64,000 nucleotides of DNA from Prauserella halophila (GCF_024171895.1 NZ_JAMTCQ010000008.1:372001-436000), one strand, 5' to 3'; shown: positions 34,279-45,386, numbered from the stretch's first letter. Translations and numbers: made by a program. Notes: a model not told the origin generated them from the letters alone.

Positions 34279-35819
34279 CGGGCACGCACGACGGCCGCGC
34301 AGCCGACACCGAGACCGGCACCAAGACCGGCACCGAGACCGAGGGCACGTTCTGCCTCGTCCTCCACAGTCATCTGCCGTGGCTGCCGCATCACGGCACC
34401 TGGCCGGTCGGCGAGGAATGGCTCCACCAGGCGTGGGCGCATTCGTATCTGCCGGTGATGGACCTGCTGCGCCGGTTCGCCGACGAGGGCAAACGCGACC
34501 TGCTGACCCTCGGTGTGACCCCGGTGCTGGCGGCACAACTCGACGACCCGTACGCCCTGCGCGCGATGCACGACTGGCTCGGCACGTGGCGACTGCGGGC
34601 CGAGCACGCCGCGGACCTGTGGCGCGGCGACGGCCTGCTGTCCGACCTCGCGGCCGGTGAGCATCGCGCCGCCACCCGCGCCCTCGACGAACTCGAAACC
34701 ACGTGGCGGCACGGATTCTCCCCCGTACTGCGGTCGCTTGTGGACAGTGACGTGGTCGAACTCCTCGGTGGTCCGCTCGCGCATCCGTTCCAGCCGCTGC
34801 TCGACGAACGGGTCCGCGGATTCGCGCTGTCGGAAGGACTCGCCGACACCGCACTGCGCCTCGGCAGCCGGCCCGAGGGCATCTGGGCACCGGAGTGCGG
34901 CTATGCGCCCGGCATGGAGAACACGTACGCGGCGGCGGGCGTGCAGCGCTTCCTCGTCGACGGCCCCGCGTTGCACGGCGACACGGCGACGGCGCGCACG
35001 GTCGGCGACTCCGACGTGGTCTGCTTCGGCCGCGACCTCGAGGTCACCTACCGGGTCTGGTCGCCGAAAGCCGGCTACCCCGGTCACGCGCGGTACCGGG
35101 ACTTCCACACGTGGGCACACGACGTGGGCATCAAACCCTCACGCGTCACCGGGAAAGAGGTGCCGCCGCAGGACAAGGCACCCTACGACCCCGCCCGTGC
35201 CGCCGACACCGTGCAGACGCACGTCACGGATTTCGTCGACACCGTCGTGGCCCGGCTGCGCTCGCTGCGCGAACGCGACGGTCGCGAGGCGCTCGTGGTG
35301 GCCGCCTACGACACGGAGCTGTTCGGACACTGGTGGCACGAGGGCCCGCAATGGCTGGAGGGCATTCTGCGCGCGCTGCCGGAGGCGGGCGTGCGCGTGA
35401 CCACCCTGCGCGGAGCCGCCGAGGCCGGGCACGTCGGCGCGCCCGTGGACCTGCCCGCCTCCTCATGGGGGTCGGGCAAGGACTGGCGCGTGTGGGACGG
35501 CGAACAGGTGGCCGACATGGTCGACGCGAACGCGCAGCTGCAGCAGCGGCTGCTGGCACTCGACGTGCCACGCGGCCACCGCGACCCGGTCGCGGACCAG
35601 GCCGTGCGCGAGGCGCTGCTCGCCCTGTCCAGCGACTGGGCGTTCATGGTCACCAAGGACTCGGCCGCCGACTACGCCCGCAGGCGGGCGGGTGAGCACA
35701 CCGACCGGTTCGACGAACTGGCGGCACTGCACCGCACCGGCGATCCGAACGCCGTCCGGAGGGCCGCCGAGCGGCGCCGGGCGAGCCCGTTCGGCCGGCT
35801 CGACGCCCGCTCCCTCTGA
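34275..35819 (+). CDS. GH57 alpha-glucan branching enzyme
   Basis: This 514-residue GH57 enzyme would form alpha-1,6 branches in an intracellular alpha-glucan. The N-terminal strand LVLHSHLPWL, the nucleophile in WAPECGYAPG near residue 215, and the acid/base aspartate in AAYDTELFGHWW near residue 345 are visible, with the DUF1957-type C-terminal helical domain after. It corresponds to Rv3031. The first 25 residues are a Thr/Glu-rich run. It is coupled to the methyltransferase by a GTGA overlap, so insertion of the element could alter its expression too. Confidence 0.9.
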   Translation: MTGTHDGRAADTETGTKTGTETEGTFCLVLHSHLPWLPHHGTWPVGEEWLHQAWAHSYLPVMDLLRRFADEGKRDLLTLGVTPVLAAQLDDPYALRAMHDWLGTWRLRAEHAADLWRGDGLLSDLAAGEHRAATRALDELETTWRHGFSPVLRSLVDSDVVELLGGPLAHPFQPLLDERVRGFALSEGLADTALRLGSRPEGIWAPECGYAPGMENTYAAAGVQRFLVDGPALHGDTATARTVGDSDVVCFGRDLEVTYRVWSPKAGYPGHARYRDFHTWAHDVGIKPSRVTGKEVPPQDKAPYDPARAADTVQTHVTDFVDTVVARLRSLRERDGREALVVAAYDTELFGHWWHEGPQWLEGILRALPEAGVRVTTLRGAAEAGHVGAPVDLPASSWGSGKDWRVWDGEQVADMVDANAQLQQRLLALDVPRGHRDPVADQAVREALLALSSDWAFMVTKDSAADYARRRAGEHTDRFDELAALHRTGDPNAVRRAAERRRASPFGRLDARSL

Positions 35820-35841
35820 CGACGCGGATCGCCCCTGCGGG

Positions 35842-38043
35842 TCAGCTGCTGCCGGCCGCGGCGTCCACGTCACCGGCCCCGCCGGACCCCGCCGCGCCGC
35901 GACCTGTCCCGCCGGCGCCCTGCCGGTCGGGGGCCGGCCCGCCAGCGCCCTGCCGGTCGGCGCCCTGCCGGTCGGCGTTCGGCCGGTCGGCACCCGCACC
36001 CTCCGCGAGCACCGCGCGATTGGCCTCGGCCGCGGCGTCGAGGTCGACCTTGTGCACGCGCCGGTCGTAGGTCAGCAGGCCGTTGACCTCGTTCTCGACA
36101 TCCGTGGCTTGGGTGTAGATCGCCGCGGACAGCCCACGCTCGCGCACCACGGTGCGCAGTTCGCGGGCCACCTCGACGTACCGCCGGGTCAGCTCCTCGG
36201 CGGAACCGGTCATCTCGTAGGCCACCGGATCACCGGGCCACAGGTGCCCTCCGACGGCCAGTCCCAGCCCGCCGTACTCGCCGTCGGCCGTGGCGCGGTG
36301 GTCGGTCGCGAGCGGCCTGCCGGGACCGACATAGGTGTGGTCGTCGTAGACGTGCCCCGCACCGGAATCGGGATGCGAATGGCAGCAGTTGACGCCGCTG
36401 TCGGCGACGACGAGCCGCTCCGGGTCGGCCGCCATCAGCTGCTCGGTGATGCGGGCCGTGTCGTACTCGCCCCAGCCCTCGTTGAACGGCGTCCACACGA
36501 CCAGGGACGTCACCGAACGCAGCGCCGCGACGATGCCGGCCAGGTCCTCCTCGAACCGCGTGCGGGCCCGGTCCACGGGCGGCGCCTGCGGGCCCGGCGG
36601 ATTGTCGAGCACGACGGGCAGCGACGGAATGTCCTGCCAGACGAGGAGCCCGAGCCGGTCCGCCCAGTGGTACCAGCGGGCGGGCTCGACCTTCACGTGT
36701 TTGCGGACCGTGTTGAAGCCGTAGGCCTTCGCCTGTTCCAGGTCGTGGCGCAGCGCCGCGTCGGTGGGCGCGGTGTAGATCCCGTCGGGCCAATAGCCCT
36801 GGTCGAGCGGGCCGTACAGGAACGTGATCCGCCCGTTGAGGGCGATCCGGGACCGCCCTTCGGCATCGGGGACGAGCCCGATCGTGCGCAGTCCGACATG
36901 GCTGTGGACCTCGTCGAGAAGATCACCCGTGCTCGCGTGCAGCCGGACGGTGACCGCGTACAGGTGCGGATCGTCCGGGCTCCACGGCCGCGGCGACGGC
37001 ACGTCGACCCGCACCGGCCGCTCCGCCGCACCGGTGCCCGTCACCCCGGCCACCTCGACCTCGACGACAGCCGTTCCCGTGGCAGCCGCTCCCGCCGCAG
37101 TGGCTCCCGCCGCAGTGGCTCCCGTAGCAGTGGCCACCTCGGCTCCGGCCGGGATCGCGGTGACCACGACCCCCGTGAGGTCCGAGGTCACGTCGAGCCG
37201 ATCGATGCGGGTGTGCGGCACGGCCTCCAGCCACACGGTCTGCCAGATGCCGGAGGCACCGGTGTAGAGAATCCCGCCGGGCCGGTTGGCCTGTTTGCCG
37301 ACGGGGAACGTGCCGCTGTTGCCCGTGTCCTCGGCACGCACGACGATCTCCTGCTCCCCGCTCCCCCTGCCTTCCGAGGCACCGTCGGCCCGCAGCACCT
37401 CGGTGAGGTCGACGGAGAACGCCGTGTATCCGCCTTCGTGCCGGGCGACGAGCTGGTGGTTGACCCACACCGTGGCGATCTGGTCGACCGCGCCGAAGTG
37501 CAGCAGCACCCGGCCGCCGCGCCAGTCCGCGGGCACGTCGAACGTGCGCCGGTACCACATCCGCTCGACGCGACGGCCGATTCCGGACAGGGCCGCCTCG
37601 GGCGGGAACGGGACGACGATCTCCTCCCTGCCCTGCGGCTCGCCGTCACCGCCTGCGGCGGTGTACTCCCAGCGCCCGTTGAGGGTGCGCCAGCGGTCGC
37701 CGCGCGTGAGGTGTGGCCGAGGGTGCTCCGGCAACGGGGCGTCGGGGTCGACGTCGGCGGTCCACGGCGTGGTCAACGGTGCGACGGGCCGTCCGTCGGG
37801 CCCGGTCACCGCCGTACCGGCGGAGCCGCAACCGGCCTCCGGCGCCACCGGCGCGGTCGGCGCGGTCGGCGCGGATGCCGCAGCCAGCGCGTGGGCGTCG
37901 GGAGCAACGGGAGCGGCCGTGGGATCCGCGGCGGGCACGGCGGCGGAGTCCGCGTCAGGCGCTGTGGCGGAGTCCGCGTCTGACGCGGCGGCGGAGTCCG
38001 AGGCGGGTTCGGGGCCGGTGGCCGGAGGGACGTCGGCGTTCAT
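35842..38043 (-). CDS. GH2-family glycoside hydrolase
   Basis: This 733-residue enzyme has a GH2 sugar-binding domain (WRTLNGRWEYT, WYRRTFDVP, VWVNHQLVARHEGGYTAF), an immunoglobulin-like domain and a TIM barrel. The barrel has the acid/base in PFNEGWGEYD and a likely nucleophile in GEYGGLGL. No signal peptide is visible, so it is probably cytoplasmic. The N-terminal 90 residues are Ala/Asp/Pro repeats and the C-terminus is a DRQGA-type repeat; both seem disordered. A beta-galactosidase or beta-glucuronidase-like activity is possible; the substrate is unknown. It splits the GH57 and GT4 genes that are neighbours elsewhere. Confidence 0.85.
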   Translation of the reverse strand: MNADVPPATGPEPASDSAAASDADSATAPDADSAAVPAADPTAAPVAPDAHALAAASAPTAPTAPVAPEAGCGSAGTAVTGPDGRPVAPLTTPWTADVDPDAPLPEHPRPHLTRGDRWRTLNGRWEYTAAGGDGEPQGREEIVVPFPPEAALSGIGRRVERMWYRRTFDVPADWRGGRVLLHFGAVDQIATVWVNHQLVARHEGGYTAFSVDLTEVLRADGASEGRGSGEQEIVVRAEDTGNSGTFPVGKQANRPGGILYTGASGIWQTVWLEAVPHTRIDRLDVTSDLTGVVVTAIPAGAEVATATGATAAGATAAGAAATGTAVVEVEVAGVTGTGAAERPVRVDVPSPRPWSPDDPHLYAVTVRLHASTGDLLDEVHSHVGLRTIGLVPDAEGRSRIALNGRITFLYGPLDQGYWPDGIYTAPTDAALRHDLEQAKAYGFNTVRKHVKVEPARWYHWADRLGLLVWQDIPSLPVVLDNPPGPQAPPVDRARTRFEEDLAGIVAALRSVTSLVVWTPFNEGWGEYDTARITEQLMAADPERLVVADSGVNCCHSHPDSGAGHVYDDHTYVGPGRPLATDHRATADGEYGGLGLAVGGHLWPGDPVAYEMTGSAEELTRRYVEVARELRTVVRERGLSAAIYTQATDVENEVNGLLTYDRRVHKVDLDAAAEANRAVLAEGAGADRPNADRQGADRQGAGGPAPDRQGAGGTGRGAAGSGGAGDVDAAAGSS
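35914..35991. repeat. 15-bp repeats in the 3' end of the GH2 gene
   Basis: Four or so units built on GCCCTGCCGGTCGGC encode the DRQGA-like repeats at the GH2 C-terminus. Unit count probably varies between strains. Confidence 0.6.
37088..37132. repeat. 15-bp tandem repeat inside the GH2 gene
   Basis: Three in-frame units of GCTCCCGCCGCAGTG (the third with two changes) encode an Ala/Thr/Gly-rich surface loop between the two beta domains. Confidence 0.7.
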
Positions 38044-38414
38044 CACCGTCGATGGTTCCAGACGCCGCACTGCAGGTGGCTGCGCGAGGCACATGGCCAC
38101 CGCGTGTCGGAAACGCTGCACATCGGAAACGCTGCACGTCGGAAACGCTGCACGTCGGAAGCGCCGTACGTCGGGAGCCCCGCACGCCCCGTCGCCGGGC
38201 GCGTGCGGGACTCCGCACCCCGAGCCGCCACGGAGAGGGGAAGCACCGACCCGGACCGCCATGGTCCTCCCGTCGCGCGGCGCTGCGTCCCGCCCATCGG
38301 GTGAACCGCGCCCCGTCACGACCGGCAGGGCGGACGGACCGGCGGGGCACGGGCGCCCGGCCGCTCCGGCGGGTGTAGCTGGCCGGTGTACGTACCCACG
38401 AGTAACCTCCAACC
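38044..38414. other. Divergent intergenic region GH2 / GT4
   Basis: This 371-bp space holds the promoters of two divergent genes and a 16-bp tandem repeat near the GH2 side. I could not fix either promoter. No small gene is credible. Confidence 0.5.
38107..38186. repeat. Five 16-bp tandem repeats upstream of the GH2 gene
   Basis: Units start at 38107, 38123, 38139, 38155 and 38171. The first three are almost identical (TCGGAAACGCTGCACG); the last two diverge. They lie 64-143 bp upstream of the GH2 ATG, where a regulator could bind. The order of decay suggests repeated slippage at the near end. Confidence 0.85.
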
Positions 38415-39683
38415 ATGCGCGTGTTGCTGCTCTCGTGGGAGTACCCGCCGGTCGTGGTCGGCGGGCTCGCCCGGCATGTCCACGCACTGGCCCGGCATCT
38501 CGTCGCCGACGGCCACGACGTGACGGTCCTGTGCCGGCATGTCGCCGGTACCGATGCCGGGACGCATCCGACGTCCCACGAGGTCGTCGACGGAGTCCGG
38601 GTCGTGCGCGTCGCCGAGGACCCGATGCACCTGACGTTCGAACGCGACCTGGTCGCCTGGACGCTGTCGATGGGGCACGCCATGGCGCGCGCCGGACACG
38701 CCCTGCTCGGCACCTGGCGGCCGGACGTCGTGCATGCGCACGACTGGCTGGTCACCCAGCCCGCCATCGGACTGGCCGAGGCCGCGGGAGTGCCGTTGGT
38801 CGGCACGATCCACGCGACCGAGGCCGGCCGGCACTCGGGGTGGCTGTCGCACCCGTTGAACCAGCAGGTGCACTCGGCGGAGTGGTGGCTGGCCAACCGG
38901 TCCGACGCCCTCATCACCTGTTCGCACGCGATGCGCCGGGAGGTGGCCCAGCTGTTCGACCTCGACGCGCAGACGATCAGCGTGATCCACAACGGCATCG
39001 AGGAACGCGGCTGGCAGGTACCCGCCGAGGAGGTTGCGACCGCGCGCGAGCGTCACAGCCCGGACGGCGCTCCCCTGCTGCTGTACTTCGGCAGGCTCGA
39101 ATGGGAGAAGGGCGTACAGGACCTGCTCGGCGCTCTCCCCGAGGTGCGCGAGCGGCATCCGGGCACGCGACTGGTCGTGGCGGGCATCGGCAGGCACCAC
39201 GACGACCTCGTCGAACAGGCACACACCCTCGGGATGGCCGAGGCGGTCGACTTCGTCGGCCACCTTCCCGACCTGCGGCTGCGGGCGGTGCTGGCTGCCG
39301 CCGACGCCGTGGTGCTGCCGAGCCGATACGAGCCGTTCGGCATCGTCGCACTCGAAGCCGCCGCGGCCCGGCGCCCGCTCGTGGCGTCCACGGCGGGCGG
39401 GCTCGGCGAGGTCGTGATCGACGGCGAGACCGGCCTGGCGTTCGTACCGGGCGACGTTCCGGGGATCGCGAACGCGGTCGACGCCGTACTGGCCGACACC
39501 GGCGCGGCCGAACGCCGCGCGCACGCCGCGCAGTCCCGATTGGCCGCCGATTTCGACTGGGCCCACATCGCGACCAGCACGGCCGAGGTCTACCGGGGCG
39601 CCCGCCCCGGCGGCCCGCAGGACCTCCACCGGCCCAAGATCCCGACCGGAAACGCCTTCGACCCGGAACACGGCGCCGGCTGA
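38415..39683 (+). CDS. GT4 glycosyltransferase, Rv3032-like glucan synthase
   Basis: This 422-residue GT-B enzyme elongates alpha-1,4-glucan from a nucleotide-sugar donor. It shows the N-terminal LLSWEYPPVVVGGLARHVHAL, HAHDWL, GTIHATEAG, the FGRLEWEKGVQDLL start of the second domain and the donor-site ESYEPFGIVALEA-type segment (SRYEPFGIVALEA). It matches Rv3032, which acts with the GH57 and methyltransferase in making methylglucose lipopolysaccharide and capsular glucan. GlgM-like function is an alternative. Confidence 0.88.
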   Translation: MRVLLLSWEYPPVVVGGLARHVHALARHLVADGHDVTVLCRHVAGTDAGTHPTSHEVVDGVRVVRVAEDPMHLTFERDLVAWTLSMGHAMARAGHALLGTWRPDVVHAHDWLVTQPAIGLAEAAGVPLVGTIHATEAGRHSGWLSHPLNQQVHSAEWWLANRSDALITCSHAMRREVAQLFDLDAQTISVIHNGIEERGWQVPAEEVATARERHSPDGAPLLLYFGRLEWEKGVQDLLGALPEVRERHPGTRLVVAGIGRHHDDLVEQAHTLGMAEAVDFVGHLPDLRLRAVLAAADAVVLPSRYEPFGIVALEAAAARRPLVASTAGGLGEVVIDGETGLAFVPGDVPGIANAVDAVLADTGAAERRAHAAQSRLAADFDWAHIATSTAEVYRGARPGGPQDLHRPKIPTGNAFDPEHGAG

Positions 39684-39686
39684 CCG

Positions 39687-39732
39687 CCCCGTGGCGGCAC
39701 CGCCCCGTCGTCCCTGCGGTGCCGTCACGGGG
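39687..39732. terminator. Bidirectional hairpin GT4 / protease
   Basis: A 17-bp stem (39687-39703 with 39716-39732, one mismatch) lies between convergent genes and slightly overlaps the protease stop at 39725. Confidence 0.6.
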
Positions 39733-40543
39733 ACGTCGCCGGTCGGGTCAACTGCTCGGCGATGTCCTCGGCATAGGTGCCGACCCGTGCGTACACGCCC
39801 GGAAAGTCCGGGCGAGCGCAGCCCTGGCCCCACGACACGACGCCGGCGAGCACGCCGTCGACGGCCAGCGGACCGCCCGAGTCACCCTGACAGGCGTCGA
39901 CACCGCCCTCGGGCAACCCGGCGCAGACCATGCCCTCGGGGTCGTACTCGGAGCCGTATGCCGCGGCGCAGTCCTCGTCCGAGGTGACCGGCACGCTGCC
40001 CTGCAGCAGGGTGTCCGGCGAGGGGCCGCCTTCGGACGTGGTGCCCCAGCCCGCGACCGTCGCGTCGGCACCCGGGCTGTAGCCCGGGCCGTCGGTGGCG
40101 GAGGCCAGTTCGACGGGTTCGGCATCGGTCACCGGCGACGAGAGGGTCAGCACCGCGATGTCGGCACCGGTGGTGACGCCGGTGTAGTCCGGGTGGAGCC
40201 AGATGTCGGTGACCGGGGTCTCGCTGCCCTCGCTCGTCGTCAGATCCGTGCGGCCGGTGACGGCCACGACGTCGGAAGGGTCCTGGCCCTCGACGCAGTG
40301 CGCGGCCGTGAGGACCTTGTCCTCGGCGACGAGCGAACCGCCGCAGAACTGGAATCCCGCAGCGTCGGTGAGGGCGACCGCGTACGGGACGTCGGCGATG
40401 TCCGCGGGTGACCCGCCGACGATGTTGGGCGTCACGCCGGTGGTTTCGTCGGCGCCGGCGACCGTGAGCGAGCCGAGTGCGACCGCCAGCGTCGCCACGC
40501 TCACGCCCGCGGCGCGGGCGAGGGTGCGTGCGTTTCGAGTCAT
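39725..40543 (-). CDS. Secreted trypsin-like serine protease
   Basis: This 272-residue S1 protease has a signal peptide (about residues 1-31, ending near TVAGADE) and a short propeptide before IVGGSPA. The catalytic triad is visible in LTAAHC, TGADIAVL and CQGDSGGP. The aspartate six residues before the serine (GVDACQGDS) predicts cleavage after Arg or Lys. Six cysteines allow three disulfides. It is active outside the cell. The gene stands alone with a 370-bp upstream region. Confidence 0.93.
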   Translation of the reverse strand: MTRNARTLARAAGVSVATLAVALGSLTVAGADETTGVTPNIVGGSPADIADVPYAVALTDAAGFQFCGGSLVAEDKVLTAAHCVEGQDPSDVVAVTGRTDLTTSEGSETPVTDIWLHPDYTGVTTGADIAVLTLSSPVTDAEPVELASATDGPGYSPGADATVAGWGTTSEGGPSPDTLLQGSVPVTSDEDCAAAYGSEYDPEGMVCAGLPEGGVDACQGDSGGPLAVDGVLAGVVSWGQGCARPDFPGVYARVGTYAEDIAEQLTRPATSP

Positions 40544-40916
40544 GGGGAGCTACCTCCGATGTGGGAAAGTCACTGACCGCCCACATATGGCAGCGCATCA
40601 CGCCCAGGCCCGGCAAGCGACGGAGGTACTGGTGAAATCGGGGCTTGCACCGCGGCGCCAGTTGTGTTTGTCCTGGTCACGGGAAGAAATCCGCAGGTCC
40701 GTACCACTGCGGGTCACCGGAGACTCCCGGCCGGCAGCGTTCCCGAAGCCTGTCAGATCGTCACGAACGGTCCACTCGTGTGACCCCGAACCCTCGCGAA
40801 CGGCCCGTTCGCATCACTCGGATGCAGCCGGATACGCCGACGACGGATGCCGCGAGCCCGCCACCGATCGCACCTCGGGCCTCCCGCGCCCCACGCGGGC
40901 TCGCCGCGGCCGCGGT
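40544..40916. other. Intergenic region upstream of the protease gene
   Basis: A 373-bp space between the protease start and the end of a DUF5313-type gene. It contains a perfect dyad, GCGAACGG-C-CCGTTCGC (40796-40812). This could terminate the minus-strand gene upstream. I see no gene. Confidence 0.5.
40796..40812 (-). terminator. Short dyad downstream of the DUF5313-type gene
   Basis: Eight-bp perfect arms with a 1-nt centre form a palindrome about 105 bp after the gene's stop. As the loop is too small for a hairpin without fraying, a binding site is equally possible. Confidence 0.3.
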
Positions 40917-41312
40917 TCACGACCGGTAGATCGCCTCGTAGACCTCGCGGTTCGCGGCATCGGCCGCGATGGCGCGCTCACGCCGGATCGCACGTGCCTG
41001 GCCGTAGGCGAAGCCGTGCTTGGCGACGCGCAGTTCGACGCTCTCGTCGCCGTAGGCCTGCGAGTAGAACACGCCCACGACGAGCGCCATCAGCGACAAT
41101 GACAGCCGCAGGCCCAACGGGCCGGGCAGCAGCAACCACACCGACGCGAGCGGTAGCAGGTACACGAAGTTGCGCGCGGCGAGCCGCCAGCGCCACGCCC
41201 GGCTCGTCGCGTCCTTCAGCACCCACGGAGCCAGTTCGGCCGGCAGGCGGCCGCCCACCGAGTACCGCAGCCAGCGGATCGGACCGGGACGCGCCGTCTC
41301 CTCGCTCGCCAT
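40917..41312 (-). CDS. DUF5313-type membrane protein
   Basis: This 131-residue protein has RWLRYSVGGRLPAELAPWVLKD at the N-terminus, two adjacent membrane helices (YLLPLASVWLLL and LSLSLMALVVGVFYSQAY), and a basic C-terminal tail (ARAIRRERAIAADAANREVYEAIY). The arrangement matches actinobacterial DUF5313 proteins of unknown function. The start at 41312 is the first ATG that keeps the conserved part; the frame runs on upstream. Confidence 0.75.
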   Translation of the reverse strand: MASEETARPGPIRWLRYSVGGRLPAELAPWVLKDATSRAWRWRLAARNFVYLLPLASVWLLLPGPLGLRLSLSLMALVVGVFYSQAYGDESVELRVAKHGFAYGQARAIRRERAIAADAANREVYEAIYRS

Positions 41313-41435
41313 CACGCCGACAAGGATAACCAGCTGCGACACCCGCGAGCGGCCGGTGAGGGCCACATCACCGAGGCCGGACCGCGGCGGCCTGCCCCCG
41401 ATGCGGTGACGTGCGGCCCCGGGGGCGTCCACGCG

Positions 41436-42221
41436 TCACCGCATCGGCGGGCCCACGTGGGGCGACGATGCCGCAGGCGTGTTCACCTGCCGCACTGCGC
41501 CGCCGAGCTTGCCGATGCCGTAGAGCACGTAGCCGGCGGCGATCACCGCAACGAGCAGCATCGCGAGCATGCCGGCGAACCCGTCGTCACCGGAGTCCAG
41601 GAACGCGTAGAGGTTCAACCCCGCGGCGAGGTAGTAGACGAGGTAGACCAGCGGCAACGCGATCCACGTCAGTGGATGCCACCACCGCGTCGCGGCCTGA
41701 TTCCGGCCCACTGCGCACCAGTCCACGAACACCAGCAGCGGCGTCACGATGTGCTCGAACGGCAGGTGGTCGGCATCACCGCCCAGCAGCCCGAAGTAGA
41801 CGCCCGCGACGAGCAACAACAGCACCGTCGTGGCACCACGCAGCCACGGACTGCGCGGTTCGTGCCGCCTGCCGCCCGTGAACAACGGGTACGCCAGCAA
41901 CCCGAGGTAGACGATGCCGGCGAACAGGCTGGCGAGCTGGCTCAGCGCCTCGAAGTTCTCGTTCCAACCGGTCGCGTTGCCGACGCCGTACAGCGCGCAC
42001 CCGGCGACGAGGAGCCGCCACAGGCCGACCCCGGCCAGCACTCCGGGATGCACGCGCCGGGGCCGCTGCAGTGAGGCGCCGTACGACTGCTGCGGCTGCT
42101 GCGACTGCTGCTGCGGCGGAGCGCCGTGCGACGGCCTCCCCTGCGCCGGCTGCCGCGGGTCGCCGCAGGGCTGCTGTGGTTGCGCGCCGCCCACCGGCCG
42201 CTGAGGTGTCCGCCCTGTCAT
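41436..42221 (-). CDS. Pr6Pr-family membrane protein
   Basis: This 261-residue protein has a Gln/Pro-rich cytoplasmic N-terminus (about 50 residues with QQQSQQPQQ runs) and six membrane helices. The family-typical FEHIVTPLLVFVDW and WWHPLTWIALPLVYLVYYLAAG are visible. The family includes FAR-17a/AIG1-like proteins; activity is unknown in bacteria. Alternative ATGs upstream would only lengthen the disordered part. Confidence 0.78.
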   Translation of the reverse strand: MTGRTPQRPVGGAQPQQPCGDPRQPAQGRPSHGAPPQQQSQQPQQSYGASLQRPRRVHPGVLAGVGLWRLLVAGCALYGVGNATGWNENFEALSQLASLFAGIVYLGLLAYPLFTGGRRHEPRSPWLRGATTVLLLLVAGVYFGLLGGDADHLPFEHIVTPLLVFVDWCAVGRNQAATRWWHPLTWIALPLVYLVYYLAAGLNLYAFLDSGDDGFAGMLAMLLVAVIAAGYVLYGIGKLGGAVRQVNTPAASSPHVGPPMR

Positions 42222-42300
42222 GAGCGCCATCCTGGCAGAGGCAGGCATCCCGCCGTTGCCGTCCGAGCGATTTCGGCGCCGGGCTCCCGCGCACACGAAC

Positions 42301-42340
42301 GGGCACCGTCTGCCGCGAGGCGGCGCTGCAGACGGTGCCC
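42301..42340 (-). terminator. Terminator after aceB
   Basis: A perfect 13-bp stem (42301-42313 with 42328-42340, 14-nt loop) lies 13 bp past the aceB stop. Confidence 0.7.
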
Positions 42341-42352
42341 GGGTCGCGCTGC

Positions 42353-43960
42353 TCAGACCGTGGCGTTGGTCAAGTAGCGCGCGTACGCACCCGTGGTGAC
42401 GAAGCCCGGCAGCTTCTCCCCGAGCGCGGTCTCGACGAAGAGCTCGCGCGCGTCGGACAGCCGGGTCTCATCCCCAAGATCGGCACGCACCGCGGCGAGT
42501 TCCTCGTCGAGCCATTCGGTGACCAGCTCACGTGTGACGACCGTGCCGTCGGTGAGCTTGGTGTCATGGCGGATCCACTGCCACACCTGGCAGCGGGCGA
42601 TCTCCGCCGTGGCGGCGTCCTCCATCAGCCCGTGGATGGCGGCGGCGCCGGTGCCGCGCAACCACGCATCGAGGTACCGCAGCGCGACGTTGATGTTGCC
42701 GCGCACGCCCTCCTCGGTGACCTCGCCGCCCGCGCTGGCGACGTCCAGCAGGTCGGCCGCGGTGACGTCGACGTCGTCGCGCAGCACGCCGAGCTGGTTC
42801 GGCTCGGCGCCGAGCACGCCGTCGAAGACCTCGCGGCAGGTGCCGACCAGGCCCGGGTGGGCGACCCACGAGCCGTCGAAGCCGTCGCCCGCCTCACGTT
42901 CCTTGTCCCGGCGCACCTTCGCGAACGCCGCGGCGTTCGCATCGGCGTCCCGACTCGGGACGGCCGCGGCCATCCCGCCGATCGCATGCGCACCGCGCTT
43001 GTGGCAGGTCTGCACGAGGCGCTCGGTGTAGGCGCGCATGAACGGGACGGTCATCGTGACGTCGCCGCGGTCGGGCAGGACGAAGTCCGCACCGACGGTC
43101 CCGAACGTCTTGATCATCGAGAAGATGTAGTCCCAGCGGCCCGCGTTGAGGCCCGCGGCGTGCTCACGCAGTTCGTAGAGGATCTCGTCCATCTCGAACG
43201 CCGCGGTGATCGTCTCGATGAGCACGGTCGCGCGGACCGTGCCCTGCGGCAGGCCGATCTCGCGCTGAGCCAGGCGGAAGACGTCGTTCCACAGCCGCGC
43301 CTCGTGGTGGCTCTCGAGCTTCGGCAGGTAGAAGTACGGGCCGATCCCCTTCGCGACCAGGCGCTTGGCGTTGTGGAAGAAGTACAGGCCGAAGTCGAAC
43401 AGGCTCGCCGACACCGGACGTCCGTCGATGCGGACGTGCTTTTCCACCAGGTGCCAGCCGCGCGGCCGGACGACGGGTGTGGCCGGGTCCTCACCGATCG
43501 TGTAGTGCTTGCCGCCCGATTCGAAGTCGATGTCCCGGCGGATCGCGTCGTAGAGGTTCAGCTGCCCGTCGACGACGTTGGCCCAGGTGGGCGACGTGGC
43601 GTCCTCGAAGTCGGCCAGCCACACCTTCGCGCCCGAGTTGAGGGCGTTCACGGTCATCCTGGCCTCGACCGGGCCGGTGATCTCCACCCGGCGGTCCTCC
43701 AGCCCCGGGGCGGGGGCCGCCACCTGCCAGGAGGCGTCGTCGCGGATCGCGGCGGTCTCGGGCAGAAAGTCGAGCGTCTCCTCACCCGCGGCGATCCGCT
43801 CCCGACGGCGGCGCCGCGTGTCGAGCAGCTCACGGCGACGCTCGGCGAAGGCGTTGTCCAGCTTCGCCACGAACGCGAGGGCGGCGGGAGTGAGGATCTC
43901 GTCGTACCGGTCGGCAGTCTCGCCGGTGACGGTCAGCCTGTGGTCGAACCTGTCAGCCAT
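42353..43960 (-). CDS. aceB: Malate synthase A
   Basis: This 535-residue enzyme condenses glyoxylate with acetyl-CoA to malate. Length and motifs ([54 protein letters not shown]) fit the A isoform, not the larger G form used by mycobacteria. A GAGAGGGG binding site precedes the ATG. It is encoded downstream of aceA but separated from it by 148 bp with a terminator, so it probably has its own promoter. Confidence 0.96.
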   Translation of the reverse strand: MADRFDHRLTVTGETADRYDEILTPAALAFVAKLDNAFAERRRELLDTRRRRRERIAAGEETLDFLPETAAIRDDASWQVAAPAPGLEDRRVEITGPVEARMTVNALNSGAKVWLADFEDATSPTWANVVDGQLNLYDAIRRDIDFESGGKHYTIGEDPATPVVRPRGWHLVEKHVRIDGRPVSASLFDFGLYFFHNAKRLVAKGIGPYFYLPKLESHHEARLWNDVFRLAQREIGLPQGTVRATVLIETITAAFEMDEILYELREHAAGLNAGRWDYIFSMIKTFGTVGADFVLPDRGDVTMTVPFMRAYTERLVQTCHKRGAHAIGGMAAAVPSRDADANAAAFAKVRRDKEREAGDGFDGSWVAHPGLVGTCREVFDGVLGAEPNQLGVLRDDVDVTAADLLDVASAGGEVTEEGVRGNINVALRYLDAWLRGTGAAAIHGLMEDAATAEIARCQVWQWIRHDTKLTDGTVVTRELVTEWLDEELAAVRADLGDETRLSDARELFVETALGEKLPGFVTTGAYARYLTNATV

Positions 43961-44018
43961 GATCGGACCCCTCTCGGGCGGCACCCCGGGCACTGGATGT
44001 CCGGAGTGGGATGGGAAA

Positions 44019-44058
44019 GCGGGTGGGCCGGCCCGGTGGAAGTGACCGGCCCACCCGC
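44019..44058 (-). terminator. Terminator between aceA and aceB
   Basis: A perfect 13-bp GC-rich stem (44019-44031 with 44046-44058), followed in the minus direction by TTTCCC, lies 51 bp past the aceA stop. Confidence 0.7.
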
Positions 44059-44108
44059 TATGGGGTGTCACGGGAAGCGCTACGCAACGGCCGTGACACG
44101 CTGTTTTC

Positions 44109-45386
<1,278 letters not shown>

